From the NCBI GenBank assembly GCA_029717555.1, contig JAMDHS010000066.1, positions 55,351-119,350 on the forward strand: a stretch of 64,000 bases of DNA. The letters run 5' to 3'. Below, one piece after another: positions 43,947 through 53,748 of this stretch. The stretch comes from Peribolospora baueri. Taxonomy: Eukaryota > Basidiomycota > Peribolosporomycetes > Peribolosporales > Peribolosporaceae. Below the pieces are notes generated by a model. The model was given only the letters and a program-made list of their open reading frames with translations, searched no databases and was not told the origin of the DNA. Position numbers and translations under genes: made by a program. The stretch's first letter is position 1. Each line of letters starts with the position of its first letter.

Positions 43947-44833
43947 GGTCTCTGAGAGTCAGCAGCAAGGGGAAGAAGGAGAGACGGGAGGAAAACGAAG
44001 GAGACCGGACGCCGTCAAAAATGAAAGACGAGACGGTCAAGTCGGATGATCCGACGCGAGCGGGGCAACATGGAAGGGAGCAGCCAACCCGTTACGGTTT
44101 TAACGAGCTGCTGCAAATCGCTGTGGATGGGTATGTTGTCGATCGAGCAAATGGATCAGTCTGGACGTTTGCGGCGGTCGGCTCGGCTGCCAGCGGGGTG
44201 ACAAGATGACTGGTGACCACCCGCGCCCGGCGGCTTACCGGTCGTCGTGCCCACTGCTCGATCGGCTGCTCCCTTCGGAGAGCATGATCGACTCGGATCC
44301 TTGGCTGGCGGAGCGAACGTTATTCGAGTGCATGACGTGGTGCAGAAGAGTTCAACGCTCGCACGGTAGAGGAGGAAATCGCCCTGCCCTTGACTGGATG
44401 GATGAAGATGGTGGTTGCGCGTTAAGATGCGTCCTGCCTTCGCGCCCCGATCATATATCGTTCACCACGCTCGGGCCGCAGTTATTGCTCAAAGAACCTG
44501 AACTCTCGTGCCACAGAAATCAGGTATAAGAGGTGCATTCTCTCCTCCTGGTCGACCGACAGAAGCAGATGTTACTCGTTTTCAAGGAAGACAGCGCCGA
44601 GAAGCAGAGCCCTCAAAACCCGAGCGATGGAAGACGACGCAGCTTGTCGCTCTCACAACGCCCAAGGTTGTCCCTAGATGTACGGCAGCCCAATTCTGCA
44701 ATCGCTCGACTGGAGGGCGTGGGTTTCTTTAGATCTGCCGCGGCTGTGCCTTTCTCATCGTTATGGCTACAATTACAAAAATTCCCCACCGTCCAGAGAG
44801 CGGCAGACCTCGGCCCTTCTCACTGTTGTACAG
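43947..44833 (+). other. Region with possible but unresolved plus-strand coding
   Basis: Several stretches look protein-like on the plus strand but do not join into one confident gene: MKDETVKSDDPTRAGQHGRE (from 44021) to NELLQIAVDG before a gtatgt donor; EEFNARTVEEEIALPLTGWM near 44345-44410 after a CAG acceptor; and VHSLLLVDRQKQMLLVFKED near 44535-44600. A competing frame at 44230-44350 reads LLPSESMIDSDPWLAERTLF. No family is recognised. The region could hold a small gene divergent from the coiled-coil gene and convergent with FIP1. Confidence 0.3.
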
Positions 44834-46635
44834 TCATTCCCGCCCGTCCTCGTCCTTCGGCGTCATCTCCCCGCTGTAGTCGAGGCCTTCGTTAGCGGTG
44901 AAGCCGGTGTCACGATCATTGTATCCTCGCTGGCGCGGACCAGGATTGCGAGGGCCGGTAGGTGTACCCGCCGGCAAAGGCGAACGAGATCGTCCATCCG
45001 TCGCCGGACGTTGAGGCAAAGAGGCCGATCCTGCAGCTTCTAGCCGGAAACGTAAGATCGAATGATCTTTAAAGAGGCAAGGAGAACGTCACCCAAACTC
45101 ACGTCCATCGGCGCCAAATGGCGGGCCTCCTCGGCCTCGACCTGCGAATCCGCCACGCACGCTGCCCGGCCCAGGTCCCGGCGCTGGACCTGGACCCGGA
45201 CCTGGGCCTGGGCCTGGGCCGGGCACGAACCCTGGCCCGCGCGGACCGCGCATACCCATGTTGTCGATGGGCATTCCTCGGAAACCTCCACGACCTGCCA
45301 TCGCGTCTGGAAAGCCTGGTATCATCCCCGGCATCATGCCTCCCGGCGGCATCATTCCTGGCATCATGCCAGCAGGCGGCATCATCGACATCATCGCTTG
45401 CAACTCCGGAGGGAGGTTGGCCATCGCGTCCTGGGGTTGGTTGTTCATATTCTGATGAAAATAAGCACGACGTGAAATCGTAAATGACGTTCCGGGCCAT
45501 CGTGGGCCATCTTTCTCAAACTAGTCTACTCATACGTTCGAAACTCACCGCAAGCTCCATTGCTCTGTGTGCCTCCTCCGTTACATCCTTCTTCTTCTTT
45601 GTATATGCGGCCCAGCTTTCCTCGTTGAAGCCGTAGTTGAAGTAGTCAGTCAGGTCTGCCCCAGGTCGTCGCCATGGCTTCTCCTCGAGCGACTCAATGT
45701 CCACATCAAAGATTTCGATGTCCACCGTTTGGGGTCGTCCATCCAGGCCCAGTTCTGCGTCCTTGTCCGGCACAGGAAAGGTGGCTCTGGCCTCTAGATC
45801 AAGTTTGGGAGCTGTGCTAGGCACTGGTGGCGGGGGACCTTCGGGAGCAAACCCTTCCGGAAACGCCGAAAATGAAAGGCCACCTCCGGGAGGCATCACA
45901 TCGCCTCCCTGTTCGGCAGGACGAGGAGAGGCGAATGATGGCGGTCGAGCGCCGTCCAGCGGAAGAGGTGCACCTGACCGATCGCGGGGGGTATACTCCG
46001 TCGTCAAGGCGGACGGAGGAGCTGTAAATCACATCGCAGCAGTGAGTTTCTATCCAAATCTTTACGCCTCGCAATCTCCTCGAGACGACACATTATGCTC
46101 ACGCTTGGATGGAGTACTACCCGCGGACCGTACAGGCGGTGGTTGCCTTTGCTGTGCGGGACTCGGGGCCCATCTTGATCAGAACGTGAGAGAAGACTAT
46201 CGGAATGAGCAAAATTGAGCGGAATAACCTTCAAATATGTGAGATCAGCTCACCGGTTGGGCGGTGCAGGCCCAGAGGCGCCCGAGTCCATGATGATTTC
46301 TACGTCCTAAATAAGAGGTGCGGGTGCGTCACGCGAGAGAAGGATGATCAGCCCGCTGCGGAGGCGACACGAACAGATGGACGAGCCCATAACAGCTCAC
46401 CGAGTCGCTATCCTCCTCCTCCTCCTCCTCGTTTTCCTCTTCTCCTTCAGCACCATCGTCGACCAGGGGTCCTCGGTCTGTTTTAAGCCAAGGACGGAAC
46501 GCGTCAGGAGAACGTCGCATACACTTAGCGGAAACCACAGAATAGCTCACCAGCCTGAGGCGGAGCAGAGGCGTACGCAGCATTCTGGGTGGTCACCTCG
46601 TCGTCGCCGTAAAGAAAGGCGTCATCGTCATCCAT
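44834..46635 (-). CDS. FIP1: FIP1, polyadenylation factor subunit
   Basis: Component of the cleavage and polyadenylation factor that links poly(A) polymerase to the complex. The N-terminus (MDDDDAFLYGDDEVTTQNAA) and an acidic run (EEEENEEEEEEDSDS) lead to DVEIIMDS. The next exon gives a Pro-rich stretch and the signature Fip1 motif: DIESLEEKPWRRPGADLTDY then FNYGFNEESWAAYTKKKKDV. The C-terminal part is low complexity: Met/Pro repeats (MMPPAGMMPGMMPPGGMM), an alternating Gly-Pro tract near 45180-45225, RGG-like GGFAGRGRGG, and an end at DYSGEMTPKDEDGRE. The architecture matches fungal and animal FIP1; the start ATG at 46635 opens directly with the acidic leader. Confidence 0.88.
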
Positions 46636-46938
46636 TGTGGATTATGGTGGTGAGGGATGAGAAGTTCTCTCCGTCGACTCGACTCCCCTCGGACCCATTA
46701 TACAACGGTGCTGCGGCAGAGCAATGGGAATGTCGATTAGACTGCGTTCAAATCGTCTTCTAACGCTGCCGCAGCTTCCGATTTGATCCCCAGTCGTTCA
46801 TTCTTCTCGCTCCAATCGACGACGTCGACTTGCGTCGCCTCATCCAGTCTGGTCACCACCGTTGCTCCCTCTCTTCTCGCAAGGCAAGGTCATCTCGAGT
46901 GGGGCGACTGACGGATCAGCATACATAAGGCACAAGTT
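46636..46938. promoter_or_regulatory. Divergent promoter, FIP1 / uL2m
   Basis: About 300 bp between the two start codons. No clear motif beyond CT-rich sequence next to the uL2m start. Confidence 0.4.
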
Positions 46939-48573
46939 ATGTCGATCCTCTTCCCACGCGCTCTGCGCTCAGCAGTAGCGCAAGCCTCGTTACTCCACCG
47001 GCGCCTTCCCAGCAGCCCAGCAGCCGCCGCGGTGTCGTCACGGGCTTTCTCCAACTCGTCTCGCTCGCCCACCTCTGCTTCTCCCTTTCGGCTTGCATCG
47101 GTAGCAGAGGCAATTCGGCGTCCACCCTCTCAAGTTTCTCCATCCCTCCCTTACTCGGACCCTGTTCGTCCAAGCCGTCGTGTTAGGCGCAAGGCGCTAA
47201 AGGCTCAACGAAAAGCTTCGAAGAAAAAGGCGAAGAAAGTGGAGGCGTGGGCGGAGGGCCTGGAGGCGTCGGCATCCAAGCTTTCTCCGTTTGTTCGGCT
47301 GTCGAACCAGTTCAAGACGTTCAAGCCGATTACGCCAAGCATACGTTGGGTGAGAACGCCGATCAACGACCACCTGTGGAAAGGAAAGCCGGAGCGCAGC
47401 CTGACCATCGCCAAGCGCAAGTCCGGTGGGAGGAACAACACCGGAAGAATTACGGCACGGAGGATTGGAGGTGGTCACAAGCAGCGCATCCGGCTCGTCG
47501 ATTTCTACCGGTGGCAGAATGGGGAACAGGATGTACTAAGGATCGAGTACGATCCGCTGAGGAGCGCTCACATCGCCCTCGTCCAGCATCGCGAGTCGGG
47601 GCAGAAAAGTTACATTCTAGCGCCTGACGGTGTCAGAGCTGGGGATGTTGTGCAGAGTTACAGACCACCGAAAACCGCCCGCTTTACCAAATCGGCGGCG
47701 ACGGTGGGCACCAGTGAGGGGCCTCCCGTCTCTTCCTCGTCCATGCCCCTCCTTCCTGGCGCTAGCGGAGGAGGAGCCGCCGAGACAGCGACGCTGGGAG
47801 GAAGCACTTCGTCAGAACCCGCCGTTCCCAAATCCACCGGGCCGTCCCTCTTGGACATCGGTATCTTCCGTACAACTGCCCTCCGCCCCGGAAACGTGCT
47901 CCCTCTCCGCCTCATCCCAGTGGGCACAACCATCCATGCGCTTTCCCTCCTTCCGAACGGTCCCGCCAAATTGCTTCGTTCAGCTGGCGCTTTCGGCCAA
48001 GTAGTCAGCACGACGAGTGGCCCCAAGGGACAGCACGCGCAGGTCAAGCTGCAGAGTGGAGAGGTGCGCCTCGTCCCCATCAACTGCGTGGCCACGATTG
48101 GCGTGGTTAGCAACGTTGATCACCAGCACAAAATGCTCGGTAAGGCGGGTAGGTCGAGGTGGTTGGGCCGGAGGCCGGTTGTGCGCGGTGTCGCAAAGAA
48201 CGCGTGAGTATTGCGACGTGGCGTATCGATATGAAGCGGCCTGAACTCGTCATGGTTAGAACCCCTCTGACTTTTAATTGCATTCGCGGGTTTTGTCGTT
48301 TTCTCTTCACCCAGGGTCGACCATCCGCATGGAGGGTGAGGACTCGAATCACGAAGACTTGTTATGAATGATATCGTTTCCAGATCGAAGCTCATCTCTT
48401 TTTCTTCGCCTTCTTCTCCTCACAGTGGCCGTGGCAAGTCCAAGGGCAACAAGCACCCTCGCTCCGAATATGGTGTGCTCAAGTTTGCTCGGACGCGCAA
48501 GCCTGGTACCAGAGGCGGCAACATGATGGTCGTCAAGGAAAGGCCGCGCAGGAACGGCGCCAGGAAGCATTAA
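46939..48573 (+). CDS. RML2: Mitochondrial large ribosomal subunit protein uL2m
   Basis: Three exons: 46939-48203, 48315-48335 and 48426-48573. The N-terminus MSILFPRALRSAVAQASLLH is a mitochondrial presequence. The conserved uL2 core runs RSLTIAKRKSGGRNNTGRIT, then RRIGGGHKQRIRLVDFYRW and DVLRIEYDPLRSAHIALV. A fungal-type insertion (Ser/Pro-rich, about 47690-47830) separates this from DIGIFRTTALRPGNVLPLRL and the KV-domain. The 21-nt middle exon encodes VDHPHGG with correct phase on both sides, restoring the invariant loop that carries the peptidyl-transferase-centre His of the uL2 family. The last exon reads GRGKSKGNKHPRSEYGVLKF and ends NGARKH. Without the micro-exon the essential loop would be missing. 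Confidence 0.9.
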
Positions 48574-48939
48574 AATGTGGCTCTCTCCTTCTGTTCTTCG
48601 AGGTGATGATCCTCATATGTACGCCCTGACCGATTTATAGAATGCACATCTCGCTCTCACTCCTTATGATGGTCATTTCCATCTGCGGCCAGAGCTGGGG
48701 ACCTTTTTACTAGTGGAGGGTAGTTTGATTGCCCATCGAACTTTCCGCGAACTAATCGTTACTCGTTACATGCGTCGAGCGAGACCAACCATGGACACGT
48801 TGACTTGCAACATCCCTTGGGCGTCTGGTAGCCAAACGGTGAGCCAATCCGAAATAGCACTGGAGTTCAAAACCAGGGTCCACCTTCAGAAACGCCCATC
48901 TTGGCCAGACAGGCAAAGAGACGAGGAAGGGGATCCGAA
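48574..48939. other. Intergenic, convergent 3' ends
   Basis: 3' flanks of uL2m (+) and the homogentisate dioxygenase locus (-). No supportable gene. Confidence 0.4.
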
Positions 48940-51495
48940 TCAGCCATTGTTGGAGGTCGTGGTCGTGGTCGTGGTCGTGGCCGCGGACGCGGCCTTCTGT
49001 CCAGCCGAAGAGAGTGCCGACACCTTAGACGAATCAATTGTCTTTAAGCCAAGTTTGGAGAGGTCCGCGTTGACCTCGTCCAGGTTGTCGATAAACTTGG
49101 CGCGGAGAGGATCCCTACGGGGCATAGTGGAAAGCGAAGGCTGGAGGTGAGAGGCTGGCGTTCGTATACATGAGCAACAAGGCCCAAACTCACCACATGC
49201 TGGGCTCGTGCTCGTGCTTCAGAGGCGTCTTCATCGCGAAGTCGGTCAAAGTAAACATCCTCGAGCTCTCAAACATGAAAGCGACCGTGGAAAATGAACG
49301 AGTAGGACGGTATCACAATGGTCAGCAGGAAGCCAGATTCGCATGTCCGATATCCAGGGGGGGGGGGGCGCTGAGGAGCCAGCTTACTCGGTTGAAGGTC
49401 CATGTTGCTGGCAGCGTCGAACTGCTCATAGTCGACACCGTGCGGAGTGAAGCCTGCATAACGAATGGTCCGAGGTGATGAGAAAACACGATCCTGCGCA
49501 AAGTTGCAATTAAGCATACAAAGCTCACCGCATTCATAAGAGGCGCCTCCAGGGAGAAAATCGTCACTTCGCCCCGGGTATTCGCCTTTGGAAGAGTGAG
49601 GATTTATCGGTAAAGGAGCACGCAAATGATTACGGACGCGAGGGGGAACTGACGGCATCGCTGCTCACCATAGAGGAGACCCATGAACTCTGAGGCGCAA
49701 TTCCTGCAGAGTCACCGCGACGCAGAACATGAGCCCAGTATACAGATGATCATGTCCCACGATGCCCACCAACTGTGGGAAGCTCTGGAGCTGCACTCAG
49801 GAACAGTGAGTATTTTCGTGATTATCTCGATCTCCTTCATGACAAAGCCGGCTGATCCATACCTTCGCTCACCTTCCAGCTCGCCGTTCGACGTCGTTGC
49901 CTGTGAGTTTCAGAAAAGTCCTGCTTTGCTTTCCAATATCTAGTCGAGTGCTTATGCACTTCCACACCCCTTTCTACCATTGCTTCTTTCTAGATCATGG
50001 CAATTATGTTCCCGTAAAATACAATCTTGAGAAATTCATCAAGTTAGAAGACTCGTCGCCAATGTCTACAGACGTGTCCGCAAAGCTGACCCCAAACCTT
50101 GTCTTGTCCCTTCTAGCGTCGGGTCCATCTCCAAGGACCATATCGGTAGGTTAAGCCATCCCGGAGATCGGCGACAGTATGCGGGTAAACTGACACCGAT
50201 CTACCTTTTTATCTTTTGGCCTCAGATCCCTCCATCTTCTGCGTGCTCACCGTCCGCTCTCCTGAGGAAGGTACACCTCTGGCCGACTTTCTTATCTTTT
50301 CTCCGCGATGGGACGTCGCGACTGGCACGTTCCGACCCCCTTACTTTCACAGGTGCGCCGTCCTGGGCGACATCGAAGCAAGCGACGGGGGACCTGAAGT
50401 CGCGAGAGTTCGCGAGGCCATTTCCGCCAACTGTTGCGAGTTGGATCACCGTCAGGATCGGCCACCAGAATACTACCGTACTGTTGTGAAGTACACCTGC
50501 AGCATGGAACACTCACGGGGTCCCAGTTCAGGAAGCTCATAGTGAGCACCATATACTTCCTGAATGTATCCGCGTGAAGGGCCGTCGGGAAGCTTGACCG
50601 ACCAGCGAATTCCCTGAACATATGCAGAAACCGCGGACCAAAGTCGACATTCCGACGGCAACTGGGAACACCCTGAAAAATTCCCTCGATACATACCCTC
50701 TGAATAACACACTCTCCGGGCCTTGTAAGAGACGTAGAACAAAAAAGAGCGATCTATAAGTCTTTGGGCCCTTGCACTGGACTGGAAGAGACTAGATATT
50801 GGCCCCACCTGACCATCATCTTGCCCATTTCAGTCCGAATATCAAGCTTGCCTTGTTGAGGCACAATGAGCATGTCTCCGTCATTGGACACGAAGGCCCT
50901 AAAAGGAAAGGTGAACGACTCAGGTGCCAGAAACTTGTCGAGCGCTCGACGAGGCGCTCACCTGTTCTCCATGCTCTTGTTACCCGTGTACACGTGGATG
51001 GCGAGACCAGACTTGAGAGTCGGGTCACCGTTTCCAGCAACTAGAAAAGGTGCGGAGGTGCCGGAGGTGTCAATGGAAGGGAACGCGGCTTGTCGGTTCA
51101 AGAGGACCGAAACGAGACTCACTCGTCTTTAGACCGTCGACGAAATCGACCTGCTCGCCATCTTTAGGCAGTTCGAAGGGTCTCCAAGCGAATTGCGTCG
51201 GGCTGATGTGAACTTTGGGGTTCAGTCCGGGGAAGAAGTTGGACTCGAGGTTGGGGTTATCTGGCAGAGGCGTAAATCCTTGATGGGCGACGGCGGGGCG
51301 GATGCGATAAAGCCAGGTGCGTTGGTCGTGGAAAAAGGTTGGCAACCTCAGATGAGCACGGGCCTCGCTCGCGGAGACGACACTATGTCGCGTACGAAAT
51401 CGAAATGCCAGTCACTCACAGATGTAGGGATCCTCGAGGTAATCTCCCTTGACGTGGTAGCCCGTCTGGGCAGTGTAGGAGGCGGCCGCAAGCAT
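48940..51495 (-). pseudogene. HGD: Homogentisate 1,2-dioxygenase locus disrupted by an internal inversion
   Basis: Enzyme opening the homogentisate ring in tyrosine and phenylalanine breakdown. Minus-strand exons give [134 protein letters not shown] and [20 protein letters not shown]. The next part of the protein is on the PLUS strand (see the inverted segment). Minus-strand coding then resumes with NCASEFMGLLYG, EYPGRSDDFLPGGASYEC, TPHGVDYEQFDAASNMDL, MFESSRMFTLTDFAMKTPLK and a tail to 48940. The iron-ligand Glu (SEFMG) and His (TPHG) are on minus, the other His (PYFHR) on plus. The conserved block between the start and QRTWLYRI (normally about 40 residues) was also not found. As assembled it cannot give a normal enzyme. 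Confidence 0.85.
49755..50355 (+). other. Inverted central segment of homogentisate dioxygenase
   Basis: On the plus strand three HGD exons read in the family's normal order: PTNCGKLWSCTQEH spliced to SPFDVVA; then HGNYVPVKYNLEKFI; then [36 protein letters not shown] and RPPYFHR, ending at a gtgcgc donor at 50353. These belong exactly between [12 protein letters not shown] and NCASEFMG of the minus-strand parts. The left edge is near 49750-49765, inside or beside an intron, and the right edge near 50350-50362, inside the exon encoding FDVAQD. The edges share short inverted similarity (ATGTC-CCCA). Exact breakpoints are not resolvable by eye. Confidence 0.85.
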
Positions 51496-52125
51496 TTTCG
51501 CTAACGAGACGGAAGAGTGGGGTGAGTAAAGGACGTCCACTACCCCTCGTCAGGCCTGGCCGGCGGGCTGCTTTAAAGACCACCGTCGGACGGTGGCAGG
51601 TGGAGCTCAATAGAGAAGAACGCCGTGCCAGCCGTGGAATCGCGGAGACTACGAAGGCGGGGAGGCGGAAGCCACGGTCGGCACGGAAAGGCGTAGCGTG
51701 CGCCATGGCTGGTTTGCGTCGGGAATCGATTAGCCGTAGCTGAGGCGAGAATAGAACAGGACAGCGAAGGCGGACTCCGCTTTATCCGCGACACGCGATC
51801 GGCGGTACGCGCCTTTCACTGATCACCGACCGGAAATCGCGGAAACGTCCTTGCAAGCCCGCTCTCGGGAATAAGTACATCGACGCGACTCTGTTATTTT
51901 ACAGTAGCCTTCCACTGCAAGAAGGAATCCAGGTCTAATACCACCGACCAGACGTGGAAGGGGCGCCATACGTGGTGGGCCTGGGAAACAGTCGGGCTCA
52001 AAGACGGCGATCGTGTTCGTCTCTATGGATCGTATGTTGGCGACCTAATGCAGTGAAGGCAGGCCAAGAAGGGTATCCCTGGGTACGTTTCATTCCGGGA
52101 ACAGCGTCGGAACGACTGACGAGGC
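51496..52125. promoter_or_regulatory. Upstream region of HGD; 3' flank of IST1
   Basis: No supportable gene. It contains the upstream side of the minus-strand HGD locus. An ORF starting MAHATPFRADRGFRLPAFVV on the minus strand overlaps the HGD first exon in another frame and is treated as shadow. Confidence 0.35.
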
Positions 52126-53420
52126 CTATCGCTTCTTCAGCGCAGCAAAGCGTGCGGCCAGTGCCTCGAACTCGTCCTGCTCGTTAGAAGGCTTGCTCGG
52201 AGCTACCGCTGCAGTTGGATCTCCCACAGGAGTGCCAGACGCAACGCCAGGAAGGCGGCCTTCGGTACCTGCCCCTTGAGCTCCTAGAGATAACTCCTAT
52301 GATGAGCAAGGACACGCAAACATGAGCCATCAGAGTCAGTGCGCCGCGAAAAGGATCGGACCGACAAGAAGAGAACTTTCTCCCCTTACCTCAAGTCCTT
52401 GTCGTCCGTCTCTTTTCTCGTCGTCGACTGCGGCCGTGTCTTCTAATACCTTTGTCGTCTCACCTGAGGCCTCCACGTCCGTTGGCCCGTATGGCACCCC
52501 GTACGCCCGAGCTATCTCCGTCAGATATGCCTCCACCAAGTCTACGCCTGGTGTAGCAGCGTTCAGTTTGGAGAGAATCTGCGTTGCCACGGCGGAGAGA
52601 CCAAGTCTCAGCCCAGAGCACTCAGGTCGGCCGGTTGGTCCTGGGCGGATTCTCGCTTAAGCTCACTCGTGGGCTGACGCAGTCGTCTTTGTTCTCCATC
52701 GCAGCGATTGAGAATGGACGTCCGAACTTTGCCATGAGCATTTCCCGAAGCATGTGAAGTTCACGTAGCTCCGTCCTCGGAGCTGGCGCAAATTACGATA
52801 AAGAAGAGCAGAAATGAATATTGATCGGTGGACGGAAGAAATGAAGAAGTCTGTCCCTTACCAGCATGGATAATCCCTGTCACGGCCTCCGAAATGGAGG
52901 GATCTGGCTGCGCACTGACGGTGGCATGATGAGAGATACAAATTATCTCAATGGAATCGTTCCGCCGGGAACCTTTGCGTCTACATAAAACGCACTTAGC
53001 TAGTTCAAGGATGGGAAATCTTGCCAACAGCAGCTCGCAGTACAATTCCAGAAGCTCTGAGAGGACAAGAACGGGAATTCGCTTCAGTGACCGGGCTCGA
53101 GCACATCGCTCCTACACAAAATACTGTTAGGAAAAGCTCACCCAATAGCTCAATGTGAACATCTTCTGCAATCAGCCCTTCAGCACGAATCCTCGCCGTC
53201 TCCAACTTATTGCGCTCTAGCAACGACGCAATCTCGCGACGATTCTTCTTTGCGATAGACTCCTGCGGTGGCATCAGCCATGTTAAGTCGCGGGGCGATC
53301 GGATCCCGACTGGCCCGGAGGTTGCGATACTGCACGCACCTTCTTCTCCTGAAGCAACTTTGTACGCTGCACCGACAGCTTGAGCTGCACCTTTGTGCGG
53401 GCGACGTTGAAAGGGGCCAT
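52126..53420 (-). CDS. IST1: IST1, ESCRT-III-associated protein
   Basis: Regulator of the Vps4 ATPase in endosomal sorting and membrane scission. Exon 1 (MAPFNVARTKVQLKLSVQRT, KLLQEKK) joins in phase to ESIAKKNRREIASLLERNKL and ETARIRAEGLIAEDVHIELL. Later exons give LELYCELLLARFPILELAK, DPSISEAVTGIIHA, TELRELHMLREMLMAKFGRP, FSIAAMENKDDCVSPRV and ILSKLNAATPGVDLVEAYLT then EIARAYGVPYGP. This is the complete IST1 (DUF292) helical core with its hallmark RxEGLIxED segment. The C-terminus EFEALAARFAALKKR is a MIM1-like motif (LxxRFxxLK) for binding Vps4 MIT domains. The linker is Thr/Ala-rich. Seven or so short introns. Confidence 0.9.
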
Positions 53421-53748
53421 ATCGCCGCCGTTGTCGTCCGAATCTTAAGCACCTCTGTGTGCACACTACGTGTTACAAGAGCCGGGCGGGGTGGGGCAGT
53501 GCGCATCGGCCGTGTGCGTGGCTGATCGGCTGCTGCGGCAGCTGCTTACACGCCAAAACGCGTCGACGCGTAGATTAAAATCCCACATCCTCCCGGACGG
53601 ACGCCGTCGCCGTCGACTTGCCCCCATCTGCTGCTGCCAGGCGCAATCACGCTCTCCTCGAAGTCTGTGCGCCTTTTCGATCTCGAGCGTTTCACGTCGC
53701 CGGACCTACCGTGCTACTGTGCGCACTCCGCCTTCCGGATCTCCGATC
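53421..53748. promoter_or_regulatory. Divergent promoter, IST1 / BRCA2
   Basis: About 330 bp between the start codons, with two ACGCGT-containing elements near 53558-53570 (cgcgtcgacgcgt). ACGCGT resembles the MCB element that drives G1/S expression of DNA replication and repair genes in yeasts; relevance to the BRCA2 side is inference. Confidence 0.45.

Noticed and set aside
45062-45483. Plus-strand ORFs with Trp/Thr or Pro-rich repeats over the FIP1 tail
   Set aside because: They are antisense shadows of the Gly-Pro and Met-Pro repeat coding in FIP1.
48940-49010. gtcgtg hexanucleotide run near the HGD 3' end as a regulatory microsatellite
   Set aside because: On the minus strand it is simply the poly-Thr-coding tail of the last HGD exon.
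49701-49800. Reading the plus-strand HGD exons as a chance open frame
   Set aside because: Three separate exons match the enzyme in order, with matching intron phases, and fill exactly the gap in the minus-strand protein.
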